Origin: Solirubrobacterales bacterium 67-14
GTDB taxonomy: Bacteria > Actinomycetota > Thermoleophilia > Solirubrobacterales > 70-9
DNA: 64,000 nt
Assembly (NCBI GenBank): GCA_001897355.1
Contig: MKST01000002.1
Location: 138,516-202,515 of the forward strand
Direction: 5' to 3'
This document shows positions 1 through 7,961 of the stretch, in pieces. The position numbers and the translations under genes were made by a program. The notes beneath the pieces are model-generated. The model saw only the letters and a program-made list of their open reading frames with translations. It did not search any database and was not told where the DNA came from. Every line of letters begins with the position of its first letter. Position 1 is the first letter of the stretch.

Positions 1-1
1 G

Positions 2-622
2 GTCCAGCTCAAGAACATCCAGCGCGACGTCGGCATCACTTTCGTCTACGTGACGCACGACCAGGAGGAAGCGCTCACCATGAGCGACCGGATCGCGGTC
101 ATGAACGCCGGCCACATCGAGCAGTGCGCCGACCCGGAGACGGTCTATGACCGCCCGAGCACGACTTTTGTCGCCGGCTTCATCGGCGTCTCCAACCTGA
201 TGCCGGCCGTGGTCAAGGGCTCGAATGAGATCGAGATCGCCGATGGCCCGACCGTTCCGAGCAAGGATGCCGGACAATTCTCGACCGGCGAGAAGTGCTT
301 CGCCGTGGTCCGTCCCGAGAAGCTGACCGTCTCCCTGCCGGAGAACGCACCGGGCGACCAGCCCGGAGTGGACGGCATCGTCGAGAGCTCGCTTTACCTC
401 GGGACCTCGACCCAGATGGCGATCCGGGTCGCCGAGGACGTGCAGATGACCGTGCTCGTTCCGAACGCCTCCGAAGACGCCCGCCAGCATCTGCCGGGCG
501 GCGGCGCGAAGGTCCGCCTCAACTGGCTGCCCGAGCACATGCACCTCGTCGCCGAGTCCGAAGCGGACCAGCCGGCCGATGACCAAACGCCCACCGAAAC
601 CGTCACCGAAGGAGTGAACTAA
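2..622 (+). CDS. potA: ABC transporter ATP-binding protein, spermidine/putrescine type (5'-truncated by window edge)
   Basis: This is the C-terminal part of an ABC ATPase that would energise polyamine import on the cytoplasmic face. The reading frame is open from base 2, so the true start lies outside the window. The track start at 50 is an internal GTG. What is visible begins just before the H-loop (VTHDQEEALTMSDRIAVM), the usual end of the nucleotide-binding domain, followed by the G-x-I-x-Q segment and a C-terminal TOBE-like regulatory domain (FAVVRPEKLTVS). Walker A, the ABC signature and Walker B are not in the window. Its stop overlaps the next ATG by one base (TAATG), so it is translationally coupled to the binding-protein gene. 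Confidence 0.9.
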   Translation, partial: VQLKNIQRDVGITFVYVTHDQEEALTMSDRIAVMNAGHIEQCADPETVYDRPSTTFVAGFIGVSNLMPAVVKGSNEIEIADGPTVPSKDAGQFSTGEKCFAVVRPEKLTVSLPENAPGDQPGVDGIVESSLYLGTSTQMAIRVAEDVQMTVLVPNASEDARQHLPGGGAKVRLNWLPEHMHLVAESEADQPADDQTPTETVTEGVN

Positions 623-1779
623 TGCCCGTCAAGAAGATGAAGCGCGCCCGACTTTTGATCGTCGCCGTACTGGCCCTCGCGGCCTCCATGGTCCTCGTCG
701 CCTGCGGCGGCGGTGGTGGTGGCCTGAGCGGCTCCGACAACTCTGATGTGACGACCGCGACCGGCGGCGACCCGACCGGTTCGCTGAACATCTCGAACTG
801 GCCGCTCTACATCGACGGGCAGACGATCAAGAACTTCCAGAACGAGACCGGCATCAAGACCACCTACACCGAAGACGTCAACGACAACAACGAGTTCTTC
901 GGCAAGGTCCAGCCGCTGCTCAGCCAGGGCGACTCGGGCGGCCGCTCGATCATCATCGTGACCGACTGGATGGCCCAGAAGATGTATGACCTCGGCTACA
1001 TCCAGAACCTCGACAAGGCGAAGATCCCGACCGTCGAGAAGAACCTCATCCCCAGCCTCCAGCACCCGTCCTTCGACCCGGACCGCAAGTACAGCGTGCC
1101 GTGGCAGTCGGGCATGACCGGGCTGGTCGTCCGCAAGGACCTCGCGCCGGACGTGAAGTCAATCAATGACCTCTTCGACCCGAAGTACAAGGGCAAGGTC
1201 ACGATGCTGACCGAGATGCGGGACACCGTGCCGCTGGTCATGGCCGCCGACGGGATCGACCCGCCCGACGCGACCAAGCAGGACTGGCTCGACACGATCG
1301 ACAAGATCAAGAAGGCCAGCGACAGCGGCCAGATCCGCCGCTTCACCGGCAACGACTACATCCAGGACATGGCCAAGGGCGACGTGGTCGCCGCGATCGG
1401 CTGGTCGGGAGACGCGGTTCAGGCCGAGTCGGACAACCCGAACCTGCAGTACGTCCAGCCGGAACAGGGCTGCTCGCTCTGGTCCGACAACATGCTGATC
1501 CCGGTCGGGGCGCCCAACCCGGCCGCCGCCTACAAGTTCATGGACTACGTCTACGAGCCGAAGAACCAGGCCAAGATCACCGCGTACGTGAACTACGTCA
1601 GCCCGGTCAAGGGCGTCAAGGAGATCCTCCAGAAACAGGATCCCGACATCGCCAACAACCAGCTGATCTTCCCCAGCGAGGCCTACACGAAGAACTGCTT
1701 CAACCAGGTTTCGCCGCCCGGCGACGAGGCCGACCAGCAGGAAGTCGAGCAGGCCTTCCAGGATGTCGTCACCGGCTGA
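622..1779 (+). CDS. potD: Polyamine ABC transporter substrate-binding lipoprotein
   Basis: Extracytoplasmic solute-binding protein of the spermidine/putrescine (PotD/PotF) type, 385 aa. It starts with a basic n-region and hydrophobic stretch ending in a lipobox (LVAC, Cys about residue 28) followed by a Gly-rich linker, so it should be lipid-anchored outside the membrane. The body has the family features: SLNISNWPLYID near the N-terminus of the mature protein, PWQSGMTGLVVRKD, and DNMLIPVGAPNPAAAYKFMDYV near the hinge. It sits between the ATPase and the permeases of the same operon. The exact ligand (spermidine, putrescine or another cation) cannot be told from sequence alone; the neighbouring decarboxylase and aldehyde dehydrogenase support a polyamine. 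Confidence 0.9.
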   Translation: MPVKKMKRARLLIVAVLALAASMVLVACGGGGGGLSGSDNSDVTTATGGDPTGSLNISNWPLYIDGQTIKNFQNETGIKTTYTEDVNDNNEFFGKVQPLLSQGDSGGRSIIIVTDWMAQKMYDLGYIQNLDKAKIPTVEKNLIPSLQHPSFDPDRKYSVPWQSGMTGLVVRKDLAPDVKSINDLFDPKYKGKVTMLTEMRDTVPLVMAADGIDPPDATKQDWLDTIDKIKKASDSGQIRRFTGNDYIQDMAKGDVVAAIGWSGDAVQAESDNPNLQYVQPEQGCSLWSDNMLIPVGAPNPAAAYKFMDYVYEPKNQAKITAYVNYVSPVKGVKEILQKQDPDIANNQLIFPSEAYTKNCFNQVSPPGDEADQQEVEQAFQDVVTG

Positions 1780-1845
1780 TCCAACCGGAACGAACCGAGT
1801 GAGAAAGGGCGCTGACGAACCGATGACCAAGGTGAGGAGACACCA

Positions 1846-2715
1846 ATGACATCGGTTCGTCGGCGCCTGGTCCCCTATGGGCTGCTCGCCCCCGGCCTGA
1901 TCTGGCTGATCGTCTTCTTCGTGATCCCCATGTACTACATGGGGGAGCTTTCGCTGAAGACCGGCACGATCGAGACCGGTTACCAGATGAGCTGGGCGTT
2001 CAGCAACTACACGGACGCCATTTCGCAGTACAGCACCCAGTTCTTCCGGGCCTTCTACTACGCGGGCGTGGCGACCGTGCTCTGCCTGCTGATCGGATAC
2101 CCGTTGGCCTACGCGATCGCCTTCAAGGCGGGGCGCTGGAAGAACCTGATGCTCTTCGCGGTGGTCGCGCCGTTCTTCACCACCTACCTGATCCGGACGA
2201 TCGCCTGGAAGACGATCCTCGATGACTCGAGCCCGGCGGTCAGCGTCCTCAAGACGCTCCACCTGGTCCCCCAGGACGGCCGGGTGCTGGCCACCTCGGC
2301 GGCCGTGATCGCCGGCCTCACCTACAACTTCCTGCCCTTCATGGTGCTGCCGCTCTTCGCCGCGCTGGAGCGGCTGGACCGCCGGCTGCTGGAGGCCGGC
2401 AAGGATCTCTACGCCTCGGCGACCCAGACCTTCCTCAAGGTCACCCTGCCGATCACCATGCCGGGCATCGTCGCCGGCGTGCTGCTCACCTTCATCCCGG
2501 CGGCCGGCGACTACGTCAACGCGACCTTCCTCGGCGGCACCAACCAGGCGATGATCGGCAACGTGATCCAGTCGAAGTACCTGGTCGTCCGTGACTACTC
2601 CGAGGCGGCGGCCCTGTCCTTCACCTTGATGGCGATCATCCTGGTCGCCCTGATCATCTACATCAAGTTCGCCGGCACGGGAGCGCTCATGGGAGACGAG
2701 GAGGAAGCCGAATGA
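1846..2715 (+). CDS. potB: Polyamine ABC transporter permease, PotB-like
   Basis: Inner-membrane permease subunit, 289 aa, about six transmembrane helices. The first helix follows a short basic N-terminus (LVPYGLLAPGLIWLIVFFVI). The EAA-type cytoplasmic loop that contacts the ATPase is visible as LLEAGKDLYASATQTFLKVTLPITMPGI around residues 180-210. A binding-site-like GGAG motif is not obvious, but GGTNQAMIGNVIQ is typical of PotB. A ribosome binding site (AGGTGAGGAGA) lies before the ATG. The gene overlaps the next permease by 4 bp (ATGA). It pairs with potC to form the heterodimeric channel. Confidence 0.92.
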   Translation: MTSVRRRLVPYGLLAPGLIWLIVFFVIPMYYMGELSLKTGTIETGYQMSWAFSNYTDAISQYSTQFFRAFYYAGVATVLCLLIGYPLAYAIAFKAGRWKNLMLFAVVAPFFTTYLIRTIAWKTILDDSSPAVSVLKTLHLVPQDGRVLATSAAVIAGLTYNFLPFMVLPLFAALERLDRRLLEAGKDLYASATQTFLKVTLPITMPGIVAGVLLTFIPAAGDYVNATFLGGTNQAMIGNVIQSKYLVVRDYSEAAALSFTLMAIILVALIIYIKFAGTGALMGDEEEAE

Positions 2716-3563
2716 AGGCCTGGCGCTGGCTGCGCGAAAACGCCGTGATGATCGCCGGCATCCTGGCGCTGCTCTACATGCTGACGCCGATCTTCGTCAT
2801 CGCGCTCTTCTCCTTCAACGACCCGACCGGGCGCTACAACTTCGAGTGGGTCGGTTTCACCACCCAGTACTGGGCCCACCCCTTCGCGATCACCGAACTG
2901 ACCGATGCGCTGCTGGTCAGCATCCGGCTGGCTTTCTTCACCGCGATCGGCGCCACCATCCTCGGCACCCTGATCGCGATCGCCCTGGTCCGCTACCAGT
3001 TCTTCGGCCGGCGGGCCGCCAACTTGTTGATCGTGATCCCGATGGCCACCCCGGAAGTCGTGATCGGCGCTTCCCTGCTCTCGTTCTTCCTCACGCTCGA
3101 CGTATTCAAGCTCGGTTTCCAGACGCTGCTGATCGCCCACATCATGTTCTCGGTCAGCTTCGTGGTGATCGTGGTCAGGTCCCGCCTGATCGGCTTCGAC
3201 CGTCGACTCGAAGAAGCCGCGCAGGACTTGGGGGCCAACGCCCTCACCACCTTCCGCAAGGTGACCCTCCCCCTGATCGCCCCCGGTGTGGTCTCGGCCG
3301 CGCTGCTCTCTTTCGCCCTCTCGATCGACGACTTCGTGATCTCGAACTTCAACTCCGGCTCGACCGTCACCTTCCCGCTCTACATCTTCGGCGCCAACCA
3401 GCGGGGCATCCCGGTTCAGGTCAACGTGATCGCGACCATGCTCTTCGCGGTGACCGTGATCGCGATGCTGGTCGTCATCATCCAGCAGCGGCGAGCCGAA
3501 AAGGCCTCGGCGATGCGACCCGAAGAGATCGCCAACAAGCCAGCGATGTCACTGCCTGTTTGA
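2712..3563 (+). CDS. potC: Polyamine ABC transporter permease, PotC-like
   Basis: Second membrane subunit of the importer, 283 aa with about six helices. It begins WRWLRENAVMIAGILALLYMLTPIFVIALFSFN, a typical PotC first helix. The EAA loop is RLEEAAQDLGANALTTFRKVTLPLIAPGV and is followed by the PotC-like SIDDFVISNFNSG segment. The start overlaps the end of potB (ATGA). It is the last gene of the operon, since a long hairpin follows directly after the stop codon. Confidence 0.93.
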   Translation: MKAWRWLRENAVMIAGILALLYMLTPIFVIALFSFNDPTGRYNFEWVGFTTQYWAHPFAITELTDALLVSIRLAFFTAIGATILGTLIAIALVRYQFFGRRAANLLIVIPMATPEVVIGASLLSFFLTLDVFKLGFQTLLIAHIMFSVSFVVIVVRSRLIGFDRRLEEAAQDLGANALTTFRKVTLPLIAPGVVSAALLSFALSIDDFVISNFNSGSTVTFPLYIFGANQRGIPVQVNVIATMLFAVTVIAMLVVIIQQRRAEKASAMRPEEIANKPAMSLPV

Positions 3564-3577
3564 CCCGGGCATTGGTG

Positions 3578-3640
3578 GCGGGGGCCGGTGGGGCTCCCTC
3601 CTCGGCCCGAAACGTCGTCGGGAACCCCACCGGCCCCCGC
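3578..3640 (+). terminator. Long hairpin after the polyamine transporter operon
   Basis: Sixteen bases at 3578-3593 are perfectly complementary to 3625-3640. After one mismatch the pairing continues for four more base pairs (3595-3598 with 3620-3623). The stem is almost entirely G/C. No clear T-run follows, which is usual for the hairpins in this window. Its position 15 bp after potC and before the separately promoted aldehyde dehydrogenase gene suggests termination. Confidence 0.75.
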
Positions 3641-3670
3641 TCTCAGTTTCGGGACGCTTAGGCTTGGGGT

Positions 3671-5137
3671 ATGGGATATGAGACGCGTTGCCTGATCGGT
3701 GGAGAGTTGGTCGAGGGAGCAGGCGCTTCGATCGAGGTCGAGAACCCGGCTTCCGAGGAGATCGTGGCCAAGGTTGGTTCCGCCTCGCTTGAGCAGCTCG
3801 ACCTGGCCGTCGAGAAGGCGACCGCGGCAAAGTCTTCCTGGGGCAGGATGCCGGCGGTCGACCGGGCTCCCCTGCTGCACGGGATCGCGACCGCGCTGCG
3901 GGAGAAGACCGATGAGCTAGCCCTGCTGATGACCACCGAGATCGGCCGGCCGTTGACTGAATCGGCCGACGAGGTCGAGTGGTGCGCGGCCTGCTTCGAC
4001 TACTACGCCGAGGTGGCTCGCTCCGAGATCGGCCGGGTGATCCCGCCGATCGAGGCCTCGCAGTTCTCGGTCGTGGTCAAAGAGCCCCATGGCGTGGTCG
4101 GCTGCATCGTGCCCTGGAACTTCCCTCTGCTGCTGCTGATCTGGAAGCTCGCCCCGGCACTGGCAGCCGGCAACACGGTGGTCGCCAAGCCCTCCGAGCT
4201 GACCCCGCTCTCGACCCTCGCGATCGCCGACGCCTTCGCCGGACTTCCCGCCGGCACCGTGAACCTGCTCGCCGGGGCCGGTGAGATCGGGGCTGCGATC
4301 TCCGGCCATCCCGGGATCGATTGCGTCGCCTTCACCGGCTCGGTCGCCACCGGCCAGAAGGTCGGCATGGCGGCCGCGGCCCGCAACGCGCGCGTCAACC
4401 TCGAGATGGGCGGCAAGGATCCCTTCATCGTCTGTGACGACATCGGCGTGGACGGCCTCCAGGTTGCGGCCGAAGGCGGCGCCTGGGCGGCCTACCTCAA
4501 TGCCGGCCAGGTCTGCACTTCATCCGAGCGTTTCTACGTGATGGAGTCGATCTTCGACGAGTACGTCGATGCCTTCGTCCAGCACACGAGGTCACTGGTG
4601 ATCGGCGACCCGCTCGAGCCGGGCACCGACCTGGGGCCGATGGTCTCCGCCGCCCAGCGAGGCAAGGCGCTCGGTCAGGTCGAGGAAGCGGTCGCGGCCG
4701 GCGCCGAGCTGCTCACCGGCGGCGGCAACGCCGGCTTCGAGCAGGGCCACTACCTGGAACCCTGCGTACTGACCGGAGTGCCGGCCGAAGCCGATCTGCT
4801 GCGCGAGGAGACTTTCGGACCGGTCGCCCCGATCGTGCCGGTCAAGGACCTCGACGAGGCGATCGCCCTCGCCAACGGGCTCGACTTCGGCCTCGGCGCG
4901 AACATCTACACGCGGGACCTGAAGCGGGCGATCCGCTGCGTCAAGGAGGTCCGGGCCGGCTCGGTCTGGATCAACGACCCGCTGACCGACAACGACGCCG
5001 GGCCGTTCGGCGGTTTCAAGAACTCCGGCATCGGCCGTGAGCTCGGGACCGAGGGACTCGACGCCTTCCGCGAGGCGAAGCACGCCCACATCGACACGGA
5101 GATCGAGGTCAAGGAGTGGTGGTACCCCTACGGGTGA
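3671..5137 (+). CDS. NAD(P)-dependent aldehyde dehydrogenase
   Basis: Class-II-type aldehyde dehydrogenase, 488 aa, full length. It oxidises an aldehyde to the acid with NAD(P)+. Visible motifs are the PWNFP cofactor/oxyanion region (about 150), VAKPSELTP (cofactor binding), FTGSVATGQ, the general base Glu in LEMGGKDP (about 250), the catalytic Cys in AGQVCTSSERF (about 283), and EETFGPVAPI (about 380). Following the polyamine importer, gamma-aminobutyraldehyde or a related amino-aldehyde is a plausible substrate, but this is inference from context. The ATG lies 6 nt after a TAGGCT -10 box, so the mRNA is probably leaderless and independent of potC. It ends base-to-base against the convergent lipoprotein gene. 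Confidence 0.93.
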   Translation: MGYETRCLIGGELVEGAGASIEVENPASEEIVAKVGSASLEQLDLAVEKATAAKSSWGRMPAVDRAPLLHGIATALREKTDELALLMTTEIGRPLTESADEVEWCAACFDYYAEVARSEIGRVIPPIEASQFSVVVKEPHGVVGCIVPWNFPLLLLIWKLAPALAAGNTVVAKPSELTPLSTLAIADAFAGLPAGTVNLLAGAGEIGAAISGHPGIDCVAFTGSVATGQKVGMAAAARNARVNLEMGGKDPFIVCDDIGVDGLQVAAEGGAWAAYLNAGQVCTSSERFYVMESIFDEYVDAFVQHTRSLVIGDPLEPGTDLGPMVSAAQRGKALGQVEEAVAAGAELLTGGGNAGFEQGHYLEPCVLTGVPAEADLLREETFGPVAPIVPVKDLDEAIALANGLDFGLGANIYTRDLKRAIRCVKEVRAGSVWINDPLTDNDAGPFGGFKNSGIGRELGTEGLDAFREAKHAHIDTEIEVKEWWYPYG

Positions 5138-5719
5138 TCAGGAGGTGGTGCCGGTCGTCCCGGTGGCGCCGGTAGCCCCGGATGCCCCGGTCGTGCCGGC
5201 TTCGGCCCCGCTGCTGCCGCAGGCCTTGAAGCCGAACCCGTCGGCCAGCTGGAAGTACTCACCGGCCAGAACCGACGCCTTCTTGCCGGCCGCGATCATG
5301 GTCTCCTTGTCGCCGGAAGCGATCGCATCGGCCGCCTTCTTGGCGACATCGACCCGCTGGCGCCCCAGGGCGATGATCTGATCGACCGTGGCCTGGTCCG
5401 AGGCCGGGGCGGTCAACTGCTCCAGTTCGTCCAGCATCGCCGTGACATCCGCGGCCTGGTCTTCGAAATCCTGCGCGGCCGCCTCAAGGTCGCTGCCCTT
5501 CAAGGCCTGGTTGAACTGGTTCTCCAGGGTTGCGGAGTTGGCGCTGTACTGGGCGCAGACGGCATCGGCCTTGGTGATGTAGTCGGCCTTGCTCAGATCC
5601 TCGTCGTCGGAGCCGCCGCCGCAGCCCGCCAGGAGGAGAGCGACGACCATCAGGACGGCACCGGAACCCCGGCGGGCACGGGATGCGCGGATCAGGCGGC
5701 TTTCCAACTCGACTTTCAC
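5138..5719 (-). CDS. Small lipoprotein of unknown function
   Basis: 193 aa. A basic N-terminus and hydrophobic stretch end in a lipobox (LLAGC, about residue 33) followed by GGGSDDEDL, so this is an exported lipid-anchored protein. The mature part is mostly helical, with one conserved-looking Cys in AVCAQYSANSATLENQF and another in FKACGSS near the end, which could pair as a disulfide. The tail is a low-complexity TGATGTTGTT run. This layout is common for unknown lipoproteins in Solirubrobacterales-like genomes. The start is GTG, 8 nt after a TAGGCT box. The gene is divergent from the decarboxylase gene across a 160-bp palindrome and abuts the aldehyde dehydrogenase stop with no spacer. No function is assigned. 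Confidence 0.82.
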   Translation of the reverse strand: MKVELESRLIRASRARRGSGAVLMVVALLLAGCGGGSDDEDLSKADYITKADAVCAQYSANSATLENQFNQALKGSDLEAAAQDFEDQAADVTAMLDELEQLTAPASDQATVDQIIALGRQRVDVAKKAADAIASGDKETMIAAGKKASVLAGEYFQLADGFGFKACGSSGAEAGTTGASGATGATGTTGTTS

Positions 5720-5760
5720 CGCAGCGCAGCCTATCGGGGGTATCGGTGATCCGCGTCACC

Positions 5761-5920
5761 AGAAGGTGTGGCCAAGACTCTGTCCTCGGTCCGGGGCCGT
5801 GTGCCGGCGGACTGCTTCGCACAAGGGCAACGCCGGGCCACCAGCCCGTCTTGCACCCTTGCGCTTGCATCCCACCGGCACACGGCCCCAGCCCTTCGGG
5901 ACGTCTTGGCCACACCTTCT
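5761..5920. repeat. 160-bp imperfect palindrome in a divergent promoter region
   Basis: Outer arms of 18 bp (5761-5778 and 5903-5920) are perfectly complementary. Inner 15-bp arms (5793-5807 and 5875-5889) are also perfect, and a central 5-bp hairpin (5834-5838 with 5844-5848) has a 5-nt loop. All share one axis near 5841. The unpaired 13-14 nt segments between outer and inner arms face each other. The right arm ends exactly on the first base of a TAGACT -10 box of the decarboxylase gene. It could be a miniature mobile palindrome, a REP-like element or an RNA structure. No second copy is seen in this window. Confidence 0.85.
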
Positions 5921-5931
5921 AGACTCGTGCC

Positions 5932-7395
5932 ATGCCTTCCGATCAGGATCACACGCCTTACGTTGATGCCCTGCTCGAATTCGCCCAGGGCGACCCCGGC
6001 AGGTTCAACGTGCCGGGGCATCAGGGGGGCATCGGGGCCGATGCGCGCCTCCACCTGCTGGTCGGCCAGACCGGACTCTCGGATGACGTCCCGGCCCTGA
6101 TCGAGGGCATCGACGTCGGTGATCCGAATCCGTTCCAGGAAGCCCAGAAGCTGGCCGCGGCCGCCTGGGGGGCGAAGCGGACCTGGTTCCTGATCAACGG
6201 CGCCTCCCAGGGCAACCAGGCGATGTGCCTCGCCGTCGCCCACATGGGAGGCGAGCTGGTGGTCCAGCGCAACGTCCACTCGTCGGTGATCGACGGCATG
6301 ATCATGGCCGGGCTGAAACCGACCTTTGCCGCCCCGGAGATCGACCCCGACCTCGGGGTCGCCCACTGCCTCACCCCGGAGGCACTGGCCGAGGCGCTCG
6401 ACCGCTGCCCCGACGCCGCCGCCGCGGTCGTCGTCTCACCTACCTATTTCGGTGCCTGCGCCGACATTCCGGCGCTGGCCGAGGTCGCCCACGGCCGCGG
6501 CGTGCCCCTGGTCGCCGACGAGGCCTGGGGAGCCCACCTCCACTTCCACCCCGACCTGCCCCCCAGCGCGATCGAGAGTGGCGCCGACCTGGTCATCTCC
6601 TCGACCCACAAGATCGTCGGCAGCCTGACCCAGTCGGCGATGATCCACCTCGCCACGGACCGCTTCGACGAATCGATCATCGACCGCTGCATCTCGATGA
6701 CCGAGTCGACCAGCCCGAACTCGCTGCTCTGCGGCTCACTCGACGCGGCCCGCCGCCAGGCCGCGGTCGACGGCGAGCGCCTGCTCGGCGAAACGATCCG
6801 AGTGCTCGCCGACGCCCGCGAGGAGATCAGGTCCATTCCGGGCCTCGACGTGCTCGACGAACGGTTGCTGGAAAGGCAGAGCGTGGCCGGTTGGGATCCC
6901 CTGCGCCTGACCGTCGACGTGCGCGGCACCGGCAGCACCGGCTACCACATCGCGGAACTGGCCCGAGACCTGGCCGGGGTCAACCTCGAACTGGCCTCGG
7001 ACACGGTCGCGGTGGCGGTCTTCGGCATGGGCACCGGCACCCCGCCGCGGGCCCGTCGCCTGATCGACGGGATCCTCACCGCCCTCGAGGCGATCGAGGC
7101 CGAGCCCTTCAAGGAGAAGCCCGAGTTCGCCCCGCCGCCGCCCTGGGGCGACCCGGCCATGACCCCGCGCGATGCCTTTCTCGGCAAGCAAGAGGTGGTT
7201 CCGTTCGCCGAGGCGGAAGGCCGGATCGCGGCCGAGCCGCTGGCCACCTACCCGCCCGGCATCCCCAACGTGCTCCCCGGCGAAAGGCTGACCCGCGAGA
7301 CCCTCGAGTACATCACCGACTCGGTCGACCACGGCGGCTACGTGCGCGGCGCCGCGGACCGGGAGCTGACCACGCTCCGGGTCATCGCCGAGTGA
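5932..7395 (+). CDS. Orn/Lys/Arg decarboxylase family PLP enzyme
   Basis: 487-aa fold-type-I pyridoxal-phosphate enzyme of the prokaryotic ornithine/lysine/arginine decarboxylase family (Bacillus SpeA-like short form). It starts with the characteristic HTPYVDALLEFAQGD...FNVPGHQGG segment. LINGASQGNQAMCLA binds the cofactor phosphate, VVSPTYFG and VADEAWGAHLHFHP supply the ring-stacking and Asp contacts, and ISSTHKIVGSLTQ holds the Schiff-base Lys (about residue 226). The C-terminal domain (PPGIPNVLPGERLT) is also typical. It probably decarboxylates an amino acid to a polyamine precursor; which amino acid is not decidable here. TAGACT lies 6 nt before the ATG, indicating a leaderless transcript. 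Confidence 0.9.
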   Translation: MPSDQDHTPYVDALLEFAQGDPGRFNVPGHQGGIGADARLHLLVGQTGLSDDVPALIEGIDVGDPNPFQEAQKLAAAAWGAKRTWFLINGASQGNQAMCLAVAHMGGELVVQRNVHSSVIDGMIMAGLKPTFAAPEIDPDLGVAHCLTPEALAEALDRCPDAAAAVVVSPTYFGACADIPALAEVAHGRGVPLVADEAWGAHLHFHPDLPPSAIESGADLVISSTHKIVGSLTQSAMIHLATDRFDESIIDRCISMTESTSPNSLLCGSLDAARRQAAVDGERLLGETIRVLADAREEIRSIPGLDVLDERLLERQSVAGWDPLRLTVDVRGTGSTGYHIAELARDLAGVNLELASDTVAVAVFGMGTGTPPRARRLIDGILTALEAIEAEPFKEKPEFAPPPPWGDPAMTPRDAFLGKQEVVPFAEAEGRIAAEPLATYPPGIPNVLPGERLTRETLEYITDSVDHGGYVRGAADRELTTLRVIAE

Positions 7396-7447
7396 GCGAC
7401 CGTCTCCCCGGATGAGCCGCCGTCGTGACCCTGCTCCTTTGACCCAC

Positions 7448-7492
7448 CGAGATTGAGTTCAATCGCAAATAGAGCGAATGAACTCAATCTCG
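7448..7492. terminator. Bidirectional hairpin terminator
   Basis: A 14-bp perfect stem (7448-7461 with 7479-7492) is followed, after one A-A mismatch, by a further 4-bp stem (7463-7466 with 7474-7477). It lies between the convergent decarboxylase and glyoxalase genes and can serve both strands. Confidence 0.8.
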
Positions 7493-7514
7493 ATGCCGTC
7501 CCGCTGCGGTGTTT

Positions 7515-7907
7515 CTACTCGGTCCGGCCCGGGTCGCCTTCGATCAGTTCGATCCGGTAGCCGTCGGGATCACGGACGAAGCAGAGCCGGGAGCCGCCTT
7601 CGCTGACCGTGTAGGGCGGCTTCTCGGGCGCGATCCCCTCACCCGCCAGCCGTTCGAGCGTGGCGTCTAGGTTGTCGACCAGGAAGGCGATGTGGCCGTA
7701 GCCGGTGCCGATCTCATAGGGCTCTTCCTGGTCGTAGTTGAAGGTCAGCTCCAGTCGCGGGCCGTCGCCCTCGTGGCCCATGTAGACGTTGACCGCCTCG
7801 TCGCCGATCGGCAGCCGGTGATGTTCCTTCAGGCCGAGCTTCTCGTAGAAGGCGATCGACTCGTCGAGGTCGAAGACGCGGTAACAGGTGTGAATCAGGG
7901 ATGACAT
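7515..7907 (-). CDS. Glyoxalase I-like / VOC family protein
   Basis: 130 aa, a single vicinal-oxygen-chelate domain of the lactoylglutathione lyase (GloA) type. It contains the paired beta-alpha-beta-beta-beta modules. Likely metal ligands are the His in LIHTCYRV, the Glu in LELTFN, the His in GYGHIAF and the Glu in YRIELIE. FVRDPDGYRIELIE is the usual C-terminal signature. In an actinobacterium the thiol cofactor may be mycothiol or another thiol rather than glutathione, so the exact substrate is open. The ATG lies 6 nt after TACGGT, suggesting a leaderless mRNA. It is convergent with the decarboxylase gene. Confidence 0.9.
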   Translation of the reverse strand: MSSLIHTCYRVFDLDESIAFYEKLGLKEHHRLPIGDEAVNVYMGHEGDGPRLELTFNYDQEEPYEIGTGYGHIAFLVDNLDATLERLAGEGIAPEKPPYTVSEGGSRLCFVRDPDGYRIELIEGDPGRTE

Positions 7908-7961
7908 GGTCCAACCGTATCCGCTCGCGGCAACCGCTACACCGGGTGCGACCCGGAAACC

